DNA of 31,055 bases from Paulinella micropora (lineage: Eukaryota > Cercozoa > Imbricatea > Euglyphida), in contig BJOX01000132.1 of NCBI GenBank assembly GCA_009731375.1, positions 220,145 to 251,199 of the forward strand. Direction: 5' to 3'. Under the pieces are notes generated by a model, which saw only the letters and a program-made list of their open reading frames with translations, was not told the DNA's origin and did not search any database. Positions 19,401-28,014 of the stretch are shown piece after piece (the first letter of the stretch is position 1; each line of letters starts with the position of its first letter). The position numbers and the translations under genes are program-made.

Positions 19401-19548
19401 AATGTACAGAGGCCTCTGATTGGCTATTTGTATCTGAAAGAGTCCGCTTCCTTCGTGTTCCTTGCGAATCAGTTTCTATTGTTGGTTCGGAGATAGTCTT
19501 CTTGCGTCTGGGCATCCCTTCATCAGACATTGACAATGCAGACCACAA
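16018..19548 (-). CDS. Type II membrane glycosyltransferase with DxD and PLOD-like domains (six exons)
   Basis: Exons on the minus strand: 17725-19548, 17406-17541, 17107-17156, 16584-16647, 16446-16510 and 16018-16227, all with GT-AG borders and continuous phase, giving about 782 residues. Residues 1-110 are polar, Ser/Thr- and Lys/Arg-rich (cytoplasmic). Residues 111-135 form one transmembrane helix, so the rest should face the Golgi/ER lumen. Residues 178-385 resemble a GT64/GT2-like domain with LDEDV (266-270) as metal-binding DxD. Residues 448-650 resemble the glycosyltransferase domain of procollagen-lysine hydroxylases: FITFASN, VDAYD (511-515), a YLCSGTWLTYA block and SDQ at the exon 1/2 joint. 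No hydroxylase domain follows; the C-terminus is basic. Start: ATG at 19548, or 19530 (MSDEGMPRRKK). The substrate is unknown. Confidence is high for the gene and moderate for the fold names. Confidence 0.8.
16231..16440. repeat. (GTAT)n intron
   Basis: The last intron of the PLOD-like gene consists almost entirely of this array, directly next to both splice sites. Confidence 0.95.
16656..17100. repeat. (TGATG)n / (TTATG)n / (TCATG)n satellite intron
   Basis: Pentanucleotide array filling the intron between exons 17107-17156 and 16584-16647. Confidence 0.95.
17298..17316 (-). other. Duplicate mini-exon (exon-end copy) in an intron
   Basis: 19 bases that repeat the last 19 bases of exon 17406-17541 with three differences. 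They are framed by a good acceptor (CACCTTGCAG) and a good donor (GTAAGTG). If spliced in it would add 19 nt and shift the frame, so it would act as a poison exon; more likely it is a silent duplicate. Confidence 0.6.
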
Positions 19549-20066
19549 ATCCTGTCACGTTTGCAGAGTAGTGTCTGTTTGACTTCTGAGGAAGGAGAAG
19601 AGGGTTTTTTTCAGTCCTAGTTAGACCGCTCCAAACCTTGTTTCGCGGTATTATTCTTCCAGATGGCTGTGTCCGGCCTATATTTTATTATCCCGGCCGG
19701 TTGGATTGTCATGTCAACACCATCATTCTCCAAAAGGTTTCAAGCTAAAATATCCATATCCAAGTAGATGATACACAAAATCTCGTCGTGAATTTTTGCA
19801 AATCCACGACTTAGTTTTGTGTGTCGCACCCTCTCCTGTTGATACTTCTAAAATCAATACAAAGCATCAAAATCAATAAATTTTACTACTATAGGTATTA
19901 CTATAGCACACTTATCTATTTTTTTATATTTTTTTGTAAAATATTTCACAAATTTTTTTAATAAAAATTCTATGAGAATGGAAAGAAGAAAAGAATTCTT
20001 TAGTTCCTCCGTATCCCCGCTTGAAAACCATGTGATAACATTTTTAGCAGTCTATAGTGCCACCAA
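19549..20066. other. Junction between host gene 5' flank and the viral element
   Basis: The host promoter/5' leader of the PLOD-like gene should lie in 19549-19740. Sequence becomes strongly AT-rich after about 19850. No gene is supported; a plus-strand open frame from 19972 is the shadow of the integrase tail. The left end of the integrated element must lie here, but no target duplication can be assigned because the right end is outside the window. Confidence 0.6.
19773..19824. other. Long imperfect hairpin near the element's left end
   Basis: Arms ACACAAAATCTCGTCGTG (19773-19790) and CACGACTTAGTTTTGTGT (19805-19822) pair over about 18 bases with few mismatches around a 14-base loop. This is the strongest inverted repeat in the junction region. 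It could be a terminal structure, a transcript end or chance. Confidence 0.5.
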
Positions 20067-21063
20067 TTACAGGTCTATTTTTACTTTTGCCTTTCTATTT
20101 CTTTTACTTGTTCTGATGTTTTCTGGTTCTATTTCTTCTCTCTTTAGCAATTCTTTTGTTTTCTTCTCTTTTATAACTTCTTTAGTTTGCTCTTTCATAT
20201 CTTTTTCTTCGTCAATTTGTTTAGTAAAATCAGGTTTTCAATAAATCCCTCGGGCTTACTAACTCGTCATTATTTAGTATGATTTTAAATCCGGAACGGT
20301 CTTTAACTTTATGAATAATTTTGCTGAAACTCTTTCATCCTTTTGCAAACATTAGCCTTTTATTTTCCTTACGAACTCTATCTCCGATATTGAATTCATT
20401 AATAAGGTTATCTCTAGTTATGACTTGCTTGTTTTTATCTCTTCTAGCAAAGACGTCCACTGGTCTGGCTTAAATTCCTCTATGAACTTTGTGGTTATAA
20501 GCATTAACCAAGTCTTGAATATAACTTACCCAATCAAAATTTCAATTAGTTTCAAATAATAAATCCAACCACCTTCTAATACTCCTTATAACTCTATCAA
20601 CAACCGCTAAGGCACTATGGTCCCCTACTTCAACCACATCGTGCTTAATACCATTTTGAATAAAATAATCACGAGTAGCACCTTTATATTCTCCTCCGCT
20701 GTCGGTTGTAATTGATTTAGGTTTATAATGTATAGATTTCAAAGCATAATAAACTTCTTTCGCTGTTTTATTTTAATGGAATGATTATTAAATATCTTGA
20801 ATGACAATCAATCCAAACAAGCATCCAAGCATATCCTTTATTTCCTTTCTTATCTTTTATCTTACTCATGTCTGCCAAGTCTAGAAAAACTTGGTTAATG
20901 GATTATCAACCCATATAGTATTCCATATTTTCGGATTCTTTTTCTGGTGGTGTATTTCAAGGGCTTCTTCTTCTTTTGTTCTTTGAATTTCTTCTCCAGT
21001 TGGTGTGTCTTCTAATTGACTATTACGATTTTGATTATTACTAATTGTATGTTTATGGTCCAT
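20067..21063 (-). pseudogene. Retroviral-type (rve, DDE) integrase, degraded
   Basis: Integrase of the kind found in Polintons/Mavericks and Mavirus-type virophages, which inserts the element DNA into the host chromosome. Minus-strand order: charged N-terminal leader from ATG 21063, the FLDLADM block with the first catalytic Asp, GYAWMLVWIDCHSRYLI, SITTDSGGEY with the second Asp, then GDHSALAVVDRVIRSIRR where the third acidic position appears as Asp, and a Lys/Glu-rich tail ending near 20067. It is broken. Frame changes occur at A/T runs near 20885-20889 and 20771-20774 and near 20236. In-frame stops follow FETN, HRGI and FAKG. Several of these stops could be CGA or CAA to stop transitions. 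It is therefore not functional as assembled. It is divergent from the next gene. Confidence 0.85.
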
Positions 21064-21099
21064 TTATACAAAATATAAAAATATTTTTTTATATATACA
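21064..21099. promoter_or_regulatory. Divergent AT-rich promoter
   Basis: 36 bases separate two start codons facing away from each other. They contain TACAAAATAT and TATA-like runs (ATATAAAAATA, TTTATATATAC). The same TACAAAATAT lies in the other divergent gap at 26745-26766. Confidence 0.55.
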
Positions 21100-21602
21100 A
21101 TGCCGACCGTCAAAGTCTTAAGAAAGGTATTGGGTGAAGAAAAACGGAGACGATGTCCGAAAATTAGCAAATTAAAAAAGTCAGAACTACTTAAATTGAT
21201 GGAACAATATGGTAAGATGGTTTCGGAAAAGAAAAAATTTAAGAAAACTACAAAACCACCACCTAAGTTTAAACATTCAGAAAAAAACAAACTACTATTA
21301 AGCCAACCAATGATATTTCATTAAGTGGAGATACAATGATAGAGATTGAAAAACTAAACAATGATTTAAATAAATTTAGAGATGATGTTCATGATATACC
21401 TTTATACAGAAAAATAAGGAAAGGAACAAAGAAAGAAACTTTTGATAAAATTCAAAATATTCAAAGTATTTTTTATGAAAGACGAAATGAACTTATAAAA
21501 AGGATTAAGGATTTTGAAAAAAATAATGTAAAATATCTTGAAGAAATAGATTATATTTTTATAGATACAACTACAATTAACAACAAATTAAAAACTATGT
21601 AA
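21100..21602 (+). CDS. Small basic viral protein, two frames joined by a -1 shift
   Basis: The first frame starts at ATG 21100 (MPTVKVLRKVLGEEKRRR) and runs to a stop at 21324. The second frame is open upstream of its ATG at 21336 and continues to 21602. Both join smoothly if one base is re-read at the 7-A run 21281-21287. The zero-frame codons there are AAA AAC in A AAA AAC, a canonical -1 slippery heptamer, with the -1 frame continuing from 21288. The product would be about 168 residues, Lys-rich, with a helical C-terminal half. I recognise no family. A one-base loss in the A run (error or mutation) explains it equally well. Confidence 0.6.
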
Positions 21603-21659
21603 AAAAATTATAGAAAAGATAAGTGGGATTAGAACTTTAAGAAACATTTTTCAACATCA

Positions 21660-22145
21660 TTATTTTTTTTCTTTCTTAGCACCACCAGAAGATTGTTTAT
21701 ATACTTTTACACTTACACTACTTGACCTCTTACCTTTCTTAGGTTTCGGTTCTTCTTCTTCACTACTCTCACTTTCACTTTCTTCACTCTCAGGCTCTGG
21801 CTTCTTACTCTTCTTCTTTTCTCTCTTAGTTTCCGCTTTTGCTCTTTTGATTTTCATATTAGCCATCTTTTCTGCTATCAGGTCAGTAAAATCAACCTCA
21901 TCCTCACTATCACTGCTTTGCTCTGGTGTGTCATCTTGTTCCTTTTCATTAATGATATCGCTCGCCACATTCTTATTTTCTATCTCTGCTATTTTTTGTT
22001 CCATGTCTTCGTCTTCGCTTTTAACCGCATTTCGGTATTGTTCCAAAATCTTTTTGGCATGTTCCATCTTTCGTTGTTTTGCTTTCGCTTTTATTCCTTC
22101 CACGGCACTCCCCCAATTCTTACGACTTGCTTCGGGAGACTGCAT
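21660..22145 (-). CDS. Acidic/basic low-complexity viral protein
   Basis: 161 residues, intact, with ATG at 22145. The N-terminal part (about 1-70) is helical and charged (KNWGSAVEGIKAKAKQRKME). It is followed by an acidic linker, then alternating Lys- and Glu/Ser-rich tracts and a basic end (GGAKKEKK). No catalytic motif is visible. Such charged proteins are common in virophage/PLV genomes, possibly DNA- or capsid-associated, but function is not known. It converges on the 21100-21602 gene with a 57-base gap. Its leader contains the hairpin at 22145-22189. Confidence 0.7.
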   Translation of the reverse strand: MQSPEASRKNWGSAVEGIKAKAKQRKMEHAKKILEQYRNAVKSEDEDMEQKIAEIENKNVASDIINEKEQDDTPEQSSDSEDEVDFTDLIAEKMANMKIKRAKAETKREKKKSKKPEPESEESESESSEEEEPKPKKGKRSSSVSVKVYKQSSGGAKKEKK

Positions 22146-22189
22146 TTTAGAATCTCACTTCGTGCTTCGCACTCTCGCTTATTCTAAAA
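22145..22189. promoter_or_regulatory. Hairpin repeat H, copy 1
   Basis: Arms TTTTAGAAT and ATTCTAAAA enclose CTCACTTCGTGCTTCGCACT and CTCGCTT, which itself can fold at GTGC-TTC-GCAC. The same core appears inverted at 26466-26497. It overlaps the start codon of the 21660-22145 gene. Confidence 0.6.
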
Positions 22190-22431
22190 ATATTCTATAA
22201 TAAGATTATTATATTTTAGTCCATCTGGACCAGTATTTTCATTGAACATAACGGTCCGTCTGGAAGTGTTGGAACTGCCCTTGCGGGGGTGTCATTAGAG
22301 CCTATCGTCAATTCTTCGTACTCCCCTCACGGGTGAGACGATGGAGGCGCATGTGCAGAAATGCATCAGCCATTGACAGAGAAGCACTATATTTTAGTAT
22401 TTTTAAAATTAAATATCTATTTTATATATCA
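22190..22431 (+). promoter_or_regulatory. Leader/promoter region of the fibre gene
   Basis: Non-coding. It has short inverted repeats GTCCATCTGGAC (near 22219) and CTCACGGGTGAG (near 22326). An AT-rich TATA-like stretch (22388-22430, including TTTTATATATCA) lies immediately before ATG 22432. Confidence 0.45.
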
Positions 22432-23190
22432 ATGTCGCAATATAAATCATTACTATGCCTTAATGAGTTGGCTGTTGATAGTCTAAACATACTTAACTTA
22501 GACCTTACCAACACAAACATAGGCGGTCTGAATACAGACAGAGTGCCAGAAGATGAAAACCCTTTGAACCTCTACTATACGGATTTACGATTTGACACAA
22601 GATTATCTATCAAATCAACTACAGATAAAAGAAGGAAAAAATCTATACTATACAGAGCAACGAGTGAGGGACAACGACGAAGTCAAAGCCTCAACTCAAC
22701 ACCGCTCTAATACTTCCAATCCGCACCAAACCAGTTTATATAATTTGATAGACACAAACATATCCGCTCCAACGGTCGGGCAATACTTAACATATAATGA
22801 TGTAGATGGTAAATGGAGAAATACAACAATCGGCTCAATTGATACACTCACAGATGTAGTCATTACAGCACCAATCGCAATGAATAGTTATCTAACATAT
22901 AACTCAATAAACTGGGTAAATAAAACATTTCCGATAAATGTTGATGAATTCGGCAACATTGGTATGGGCGATAATTTGAACATAACGGGAGTTAATTGAC
23001 TAAATACCAAAGATGTTGATACTTGGATATCAGAGCATGAAGACAATAATGATAAAGTGTCAGCGGACGGCTCAATTAATACACACAGCGATGTTACAAT
23101 AACGGGCACACCCGCCGATAACCAACTACTCATTTATAGCACAGGCCAATGGAGAAACACAAACTCACCTTTTCTTAGATTAGACGGAAC
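22432..23190 (+). pseudogene. N-terminal part of viral fibre protein, interrupted
   Basis: Starts at ATG 22432 (MSQYKSLLCLNELAVDSLN). It carries NPLNLYYTDLRFDTRLSIKS and EGKNLYYTEQRV, the NLYYTxxRxxxR repeat found in phage and virus tail-fibre shafts. The frame breaks at the A run 22627-22630, where the protein continues in another frame. That frame meets an in-frame TGA at 22997-22999 after NITGVN, yet homologous sequence goes on (DVDTWISEHEDNNDKVS) to the gap at 23191. It is the same gene as 23962-26018. The stop and frame break argue for decay, unless the break is a sequencing error. TGG is used for Trp elsewhere, so a recoded TGA is unlikely. Confidence 0.75.
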
Positions 23191-23961
23191 NNNNNNNNNN
23201 NNNNNNNNNNNNNNNNNNNNNNNNNNNNNNNNNNNNNNNNNNNNNNNNNNNNNNNNNNNNNNNNNNNNNNNNNNNNNNNNNNNNNNNNNNNNNNNNNNNN
23301 NNNNNNNNNNNNNNNNNNNNNNNNNNNNNNNNNNNNNNNNNNNNNNNNNNNNNNNNNNNNNNNNNNNNNNNNNNNNNNNNNNNNNNNNNNNNNNNNNNNN
23401 NNNNNNNNNNNNNNNNNNNNNNNNNNNNNNNNNNNNNNNNNNNNNNNNNNNNNNNNNNNNNNNNNNNNNNNNNNNNNNNNNNNNNNNNNNNNNNNNNNNN
23501 NNNNNNNNNNNNNNNNNNNNNNNNNNNNNNNNNNNNNNNNNNNNNNNNNNNNNNNNNNNNNNNNNNNNNNNNNNNNNNNNNNNNNNNNNNNNNNNNNNNN
23601 NNNNNNNNNNNNNNNNNNNNNNNNNNNNNNNNNNNNNNNNNNNNNNNNNNNNNNNNNNNNNNNNNNNNNNNNNNNNNNNNNNNNNNNNNNNNNNNNNNNN
23701 NNNNNNNNNNNNNNNNNNNNNNNNNNNNNNNNNNNNNNNNNNNNNNNNNNNNNNNNNNNNNNNNNNNNNNNNNNNNNNNNNNNNNNNNNNNNNNNNNNNN
23801 NNNNNNNNNNNNNNNNNNNNNNNNNNNNNNNNNNNNNNNNNNNNNNNNNNNNNNNNNNNNNNNNNNNNNNNNNNNNNNNNNNNNNNNNNNNNNNNNNNNN
23901 NNNNNNNNNNNNNNNNNNNNNNNNNNNNNNNNNNNNNNNNNNNNNNNNNNNNNNNNNNNNN
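23191..23961. other. Assembly gap inside the fibre gene
   Basis: 771 N between two parts of one repetitive gene. The size is presumably an estimate. Confidence 1.
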
Positions 23962-26018
23962 CCTGGTATCCGATACAAATAACTGGTTCGTATGTTGAGT
24001 TATATTCGGGTAATACTTTAATTACAACCGCAACTGGCACTACACTATCTTTGAATAACAACAAAATAACAAACTTAGCCACACCATCAGCAACAACGGA
24101 CGGAGCAAACAAAAGTTATGTGGATACATTAGACGGGCAAAATGTGAAACTAACAGGAAACCAAACCATAGCAGGAATTAAGACATATAGCAGTGGTGTT
24201 GAAATAACGGGAAATTCAATCAATTCAACAACAAAGGGCACATTTATCGTTTTCAATTCTACCAGTAATATCGGGTCAATTGCTAGTTTGGATATGAAAA
24301 CTGCAACATATTACAACTTTGAAATTTCTGCGAAAAAAATAAGTTTTATTATTGACGGGACGATTGTCGGTTGGGTAAATGCTTCGGGGCTAGATTGTAA
24401 TAGTAGCAAAATAGCCAACCTTGGAACTCCGACATTAGCAACGGACGGAGCGACAAAAGGGTATGCGGACACATTGGACGGGCAAAATGTAAAACTATCA
24501 ACAGACCAAACCATAACAGGAAGCAAAACATTTAATGGGACAAGCACTACGATAAAATATCTAACTTTAACGAACAATGCTGATTTTAATAATCAAACTA
24601 TCACTAATGGTGTAAATATAACATATAATGGGGCAAGGATATTAAACCAAAATGGAGGAGATATATTCTTTTCACAGACATCGGGTGATTATCAATATTT
24701 CTTATTCACTCTAAATACCGCTACAAGTGGAACCGCGAACCAAAGAGGTTATGTATTTACGAATGTAGCATCTGATGTAAAAGGGGCGGGACTTTATATT
24801 TCAAAACTTTTGGATAATAAAAGTGCTTCGTCTGACATTGTCCGTTTTAACAATGCTGGCGGTATGCGGTTTTATGGAGCCTTAGATATGAACTCAAACA
24901 ATATAACAAATGGCGGAACAATAACAGGAACAACAATTACTTCAACCGCGGGGATATCAACGACGACACTAACGGCGAGTGGATTAATAACGGCAAATGC
25001 GAGTATATCAACAACAACAGTAACCGCGAGTGGATTAATAACGGCAAATGCGGGGATATCAACAACGACATTGGCAACGAGCGATAAAATAACAACAGCA
25101 TCAGGTAAGCCAATAATTATAGGAAACACAACAAAATCAGCAAATGGGGCGACAGGTGGATTAGAATTATACGGAACGACTTCAAATATTGGAGGGGCAC
25201 ACTTACAGGCAGTAATATCCACAGATGCTTATCCAACATTTCAATTATTGAACTGGGCACACGACAATATAGGTATAAGTTTTGATGCTTATTATGACGG
25301 CTCAAACTGGAAATCAAGTAATTCTGGCTCAAACTTTCAAATATACAAAATCTCAAACAAACTTGCTTTTTATTATAATACTGGAACAACAGCGGGAAAT
25401 AATATAACTTGGACTGAGGCGATTAACATTAATACGTCGGGAGAGGTAGTCATCCCAACAGCATCCAGCGGTTTTTTAACCATAAGAAAAAGACCCGCTT
25501 CTACCGTTGACGCACAACTATATTTTAAATCGGGAGGATATACGAATTATGGAGCAATCGTTTCTTCTACTGGTTTGCTTCACGCTTGGACTACTTCAAA
25601 CTCTACTACTGGCGAGCCGTCTGGTAGTTATAATTATATTCCGCTTAATGGTGCTTGGACAAACTCCTCGGACAGGAGATTAAAAGCAGATATTAAAACA
25701 TTAGACTGCGGTGATTGTTGCGAGAAACTAATGAAAATAAATTGTTGTTCATATTATTTGAAATCAGACGAGAAGAAAGAAAAAAAGAACCACGGATTTA
25801 TCGCGGACGAAGTTAAAAAAGTATTTCCAGAATTTGTATCTGAAAGTGGAATAAAAGCGGACGATGGAGATGGCTACCTTGAAGGCATAACATATACAAG
25901 TTTTATACCAATATTGGTTAGTGCTTTTCAACACATGGCAGAAAAGGTAGTTAATTTAGAAAAAGAAAATAATAATCTCATTGATATACTACAAGAAATT
26001 AGAGAAAATGTCAAATAA
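23962..26018 (+). CDS. Fibre protein C-terminal part with peptidase S74 (intramolecular chaperone) domain
   Basis: Open from the gap edge to TAA at 26018 (about 685 residues). A repetitive beta-structured shaft has two copies of a 30-residue module (KITNLATPSATTDGANKSYV... and KIANLGTPTLATDGATKGYA..., both ending TLDGQNVKL). It also has three copies of a module near ISTTTLTASGLITANA (24955-25080). The end is an S74 domain: SSDRRLKADIK (25664-25698) holds the Ser/Lys pair of the self-cleavage site, then HGFIADEVKKVFPE, and a C-terminal coiled coil. Known S74 domains drive trimer assembly of fibres and then cut themselves off. The likely role is host attachment. The gene end overlaps the next start by 11 bases. 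Confidence 0.9.
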
Positions 26019-26357
26019 TACAACTAGACTTCACAGACCCCCGCCTATTATGGATATGGATGGCGAACTAACTCCAGAATTAAAGTCTCGTGTTCTTGAA
26101 GTAGAACTAAAGACTGAGGAAAAAAAAGTAGAGCACGAATTGGAAGATAACTGGAATTGTTGTTGTATAAAAAACAGACCAACCGACAGCCGACTTATTA
26201 AATACTTATTTCAAATGGGTATTATTATCTCCATTATAACCCTTTGTATCGTAAGGCTATCTGAAAAGAACTTACCTTGTGAGGTTGCTAATACTTATGT
26301 CGGAATCCTAACACTATTGATTGGCATTTGCCTTCCATCACCTTCTTCAAAGAAATG
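26008..26357 (+). CDS. Small viral membrane protein (end lost in gap)
   Basis: ATG 26008 overlaps the fibre stop in another frame, a compact viral arrangement. Residues 1-55 are polar and charged (TPELKSRVLEVELKTEEKKV), followed by a CCC motif, and then two hydrophobic segments (MGIIISIITLCIV and VGILTLLIGICL), likely transmembrane. It ends PSPSSKK at the 10-base gap. The open frame beyond the gap (YFTHALRAF) is probably not coding. No enzymatic motif; I infer a virion or host-membrane protein. Confidence 0.7.
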
Positions 26358-26431
26358 NNNNNNNNNNTATTTTACTCATGCACTTCGCGCCTTCGTAAAA
26401 CATCGTCCACCATTAAAGTATAAAAACGATG

Positions 26432-26500
26432 TTTGAGAATATAGATTCAACAAGTTGAATCCATAGCGAGAGTGCGACAGCACGAAGTGAAATTCTCAAA
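26432..26500. terminator. Nested hairpin between convergent genes (repeat H, copy 2)
   Basis: Outer arms TTTGAGAAT (26432-26440) and ATTCTCAAA (26492-26500). An inner perfect stem GATTCAAC-AA-GTTGAATC occupies 26444-26461. The core CGAGAGTGCGACAGCACGAA is the reverse complement of the 22145 hairpin core. Position between two convergent genes suggests a transcript-end signal. Confidence 0.6.
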
Positions 26501-26744
26501 TATCAAAGCACTCGTATAAATGTGTCATATACAATCTATTATCACCCGCACACATTACAGGCAAAGCCTCATCAAAACTAATACACCAATCTGACATTGG
26601 TTTATACACACATTTAAATTTGGTTTCTATTCCTTTTTGAATACAATAAACACAACTTTCATTTTTTTTATCGCCGACCCGTGAGTAAAAGTCGCAGGCA
26701 GTCCGACCTAACACAGACCACATAAACAAGAATATTAAAATCAT
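26496..26744 (-). CDS. Small secreted-type cysteine-rich protein
   Basis: 82 residues, start ATG 26744. The first 12 or so are hydrophobic (MILIFLFMWSVLG), like a short signal peptide or anchor. Seven cysteines follow, including CVYC. No known domain is recognised. It is divergent from the 26767 gene across a 22-base AT-rich gap, and its 3' end reaches into the hairpin at 26432-26500. Confidence 0.65.
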   Translation of the reverse strand: MILIFLFMWSVLGRTACDFYSRVGDKKNESCVYCIQKGIETKFKCVYKPMSDWCISFDEALPVMCAGDNRLYMTHLYECFDI

Positions 26745-26766
26745 TTTTTTATATTATACAAAATAT
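26745..26766. promoter_or_regulatory. Divergent AT-rich promoter
   Basis: A gap between two divergent start codons containing TATATTATACAAAATAT. It shares TACAAAATAT with 21064-21099, the only other divergent gap in the element. Confidence 0.5.
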
Positions 26767-27132
26767 ATGATGAGTGAGTTCAAATACCAAAAGATTATTT
26801 TTCTAAGCAATGATTTTGCTGGAGGAAGCAAAACATTTAATAAAAATATCCAAATGTCATTCACACCCACCAAAATGAATGTAAAATTTATCCACTATAT
26901 GAACGACCAGACCGAAACCAAAACCAGAATTCTTTATATGGACAGAATTGGAATTATTGGAACATTTGCGGACAGCACCACAGCAAACATTTCAAATCTC
27001 AGTTATAATTTAGGTGTCGTTGGATGGACTGACGGACAATATACATTTAAAGTCCCTGAAACCGACAGCGGAAATATTGACACAGGAAATTTAGCGGGAA
27101 GAATTGTTGTGTGTTTGGAATTTCTTGCTTAA
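26767..27132 (+). CDS. Small beta-rich viral protein, unknown function
   Basis: 121 residues, ATG at 26767 or 26770. The sequence alternates hydrophobic strands with polar turns (FTPTKMNVKFIHYMN, VVGWTDGQYTFKVPE, GRIVVCLEFLA), suggesting a compact beta sandwich. No motif names a family. Its place next to the packaging ATPase suggests a minor virion protein. It is intact, unlike most of the larger genes around it. Confidence 0.7.
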   Translation: MMSEFKYQKIIFLSNDFAGGSKTFNKNIQMSFTPTKMNVKFIHYMNDQTETKTRILYMDRIGIIGTFADSTTANISNLSYNLGVVGWTDGQYTFKVPETDSGNIDTGNLAGRIVVCLEFLA

Positions 27133-27140
27133 TAATATAT

Positions 27141-27961
27141 ATGATGCTTAAGATAAACAACGTCAAAGTTAAGCCTGTGAAGCAGGATGGAAACGGAGAT
27201 AAAAAAGCAAAAGGTTATAAATTATTTAATGAACCTTACGCAAATATATTTTTGCTAGCCCGTAAGAAGAGCGGTAAGACGACAGCACTCTTTGAAATAC
27301 TGAAACGGACTACAGACAGAAAAACCCGTATTGTCATTATTGCTTCAACAATACACAAGGACTACATTTATAAAGCGATGGTAAAGCACTTTAAGAACAG
27401 AGGCAACCCAATGGCAATATATACCTTTCTTAAATCAGATGGTGTTAATGTCATTGATTATGAGTTAGACAAACTGAACAGACATGACGAGCAACACGAA
27501 GGAGAAGTAAAACAAGACAAAGAAGAAATAGAGAAGCCACAATTTCTTTATTTCGGAAAAGAAGAAAAAAAGAAACCGCCGCGGAGGCAAAAGAAAGGCC
27601 AAGTAAGTATATTTGTCCAGAGGTTGTTTTTGTTTTGGACGATTTAGGAAGTGGATTAAGAGACAAGTCCGTAAGTGATTTGTTAAAAAAGAACAGACAC
27701 TATAAAAGTAAGGTGATTATGTCAAGTCAGTATTTGAATGACCTACGGCCAGAAGCCATTAAGCAGTTAGATTATTTACTAATCTTTCCGGGGCAGTCTC
27801 AGGACAAAATGGAACTCGTGTATAAACACTTAGACTTATCTTTTGACTTTGATTACTTTCTTCAAAAGTATCACGAAGCAACAAAGGAGAGATTTAATTT
27901 TCTTTATGTCTCAAGTGTTGATGATGAGTTAAGAAAAAATTTTGCTTATCGCATGAAATAA
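27141..27961 (+). CDS. FtsK/HerA-type DNA packaging ATPase, in two frames
   Basis: Genome-packaging motor of the virophage/Polinton-like type, which uses ATP to pump DNA into the capsid. First frame: ATG 27141 to TAG 27647, with Walker A LLARKKSGKTTAL (residues about 38-50). Second frame: to TAA 27961, with Walker B VVFVLDDLG, then KVIMSSQYLNDLRPEAI, the sensor-like strand of the family. The frames join at the 7-A run 27565-27571. Zero-frame codons there are GAA AAA AAG, and re-reading one base continues as GAA ACC GCC. A AAA AAG is the strongest known -1 slippery heptamer, but loss of one A would look identical. The joined length of about 274 residues is normal for the family. Confidence 0.85.
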
Positions 27962-28014
27962 TGATATTTATCAAAAATAATTTTTTTTCTGTATTATATA
28001 TTTCACTATCTTTT

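Noticed and set aside
19972-20244. Plus-strand 90-residue hydrophobic frame
   Set aside because: Antisense shadow of the Lys/Glu-rich integrase tail.
21847-22200. Plus-strand Ser/Phe-rich frames
   Set aside because: Antisense of the intact charged protein gene 21660-22145.
22997-22999. TGA read as tryptophan (alternative genetic code)
   Set aside because: TGG is used for Trp in the same genes, the integrase also has an in-frame TAA, and intact genes end normally; decay is simpler.
24311-25389. Minus-strand frames within the fibre gene
   Set aside because: Shadows of a long plus-strand gene with clear domains.
26368-26436. Continuation of the small membrane protein after the 10-base gap
   Set aside because: The gap length is nominal and the sequence beyond it runs into the terminator-like hairpin; the protein probably ends at or in the gap.
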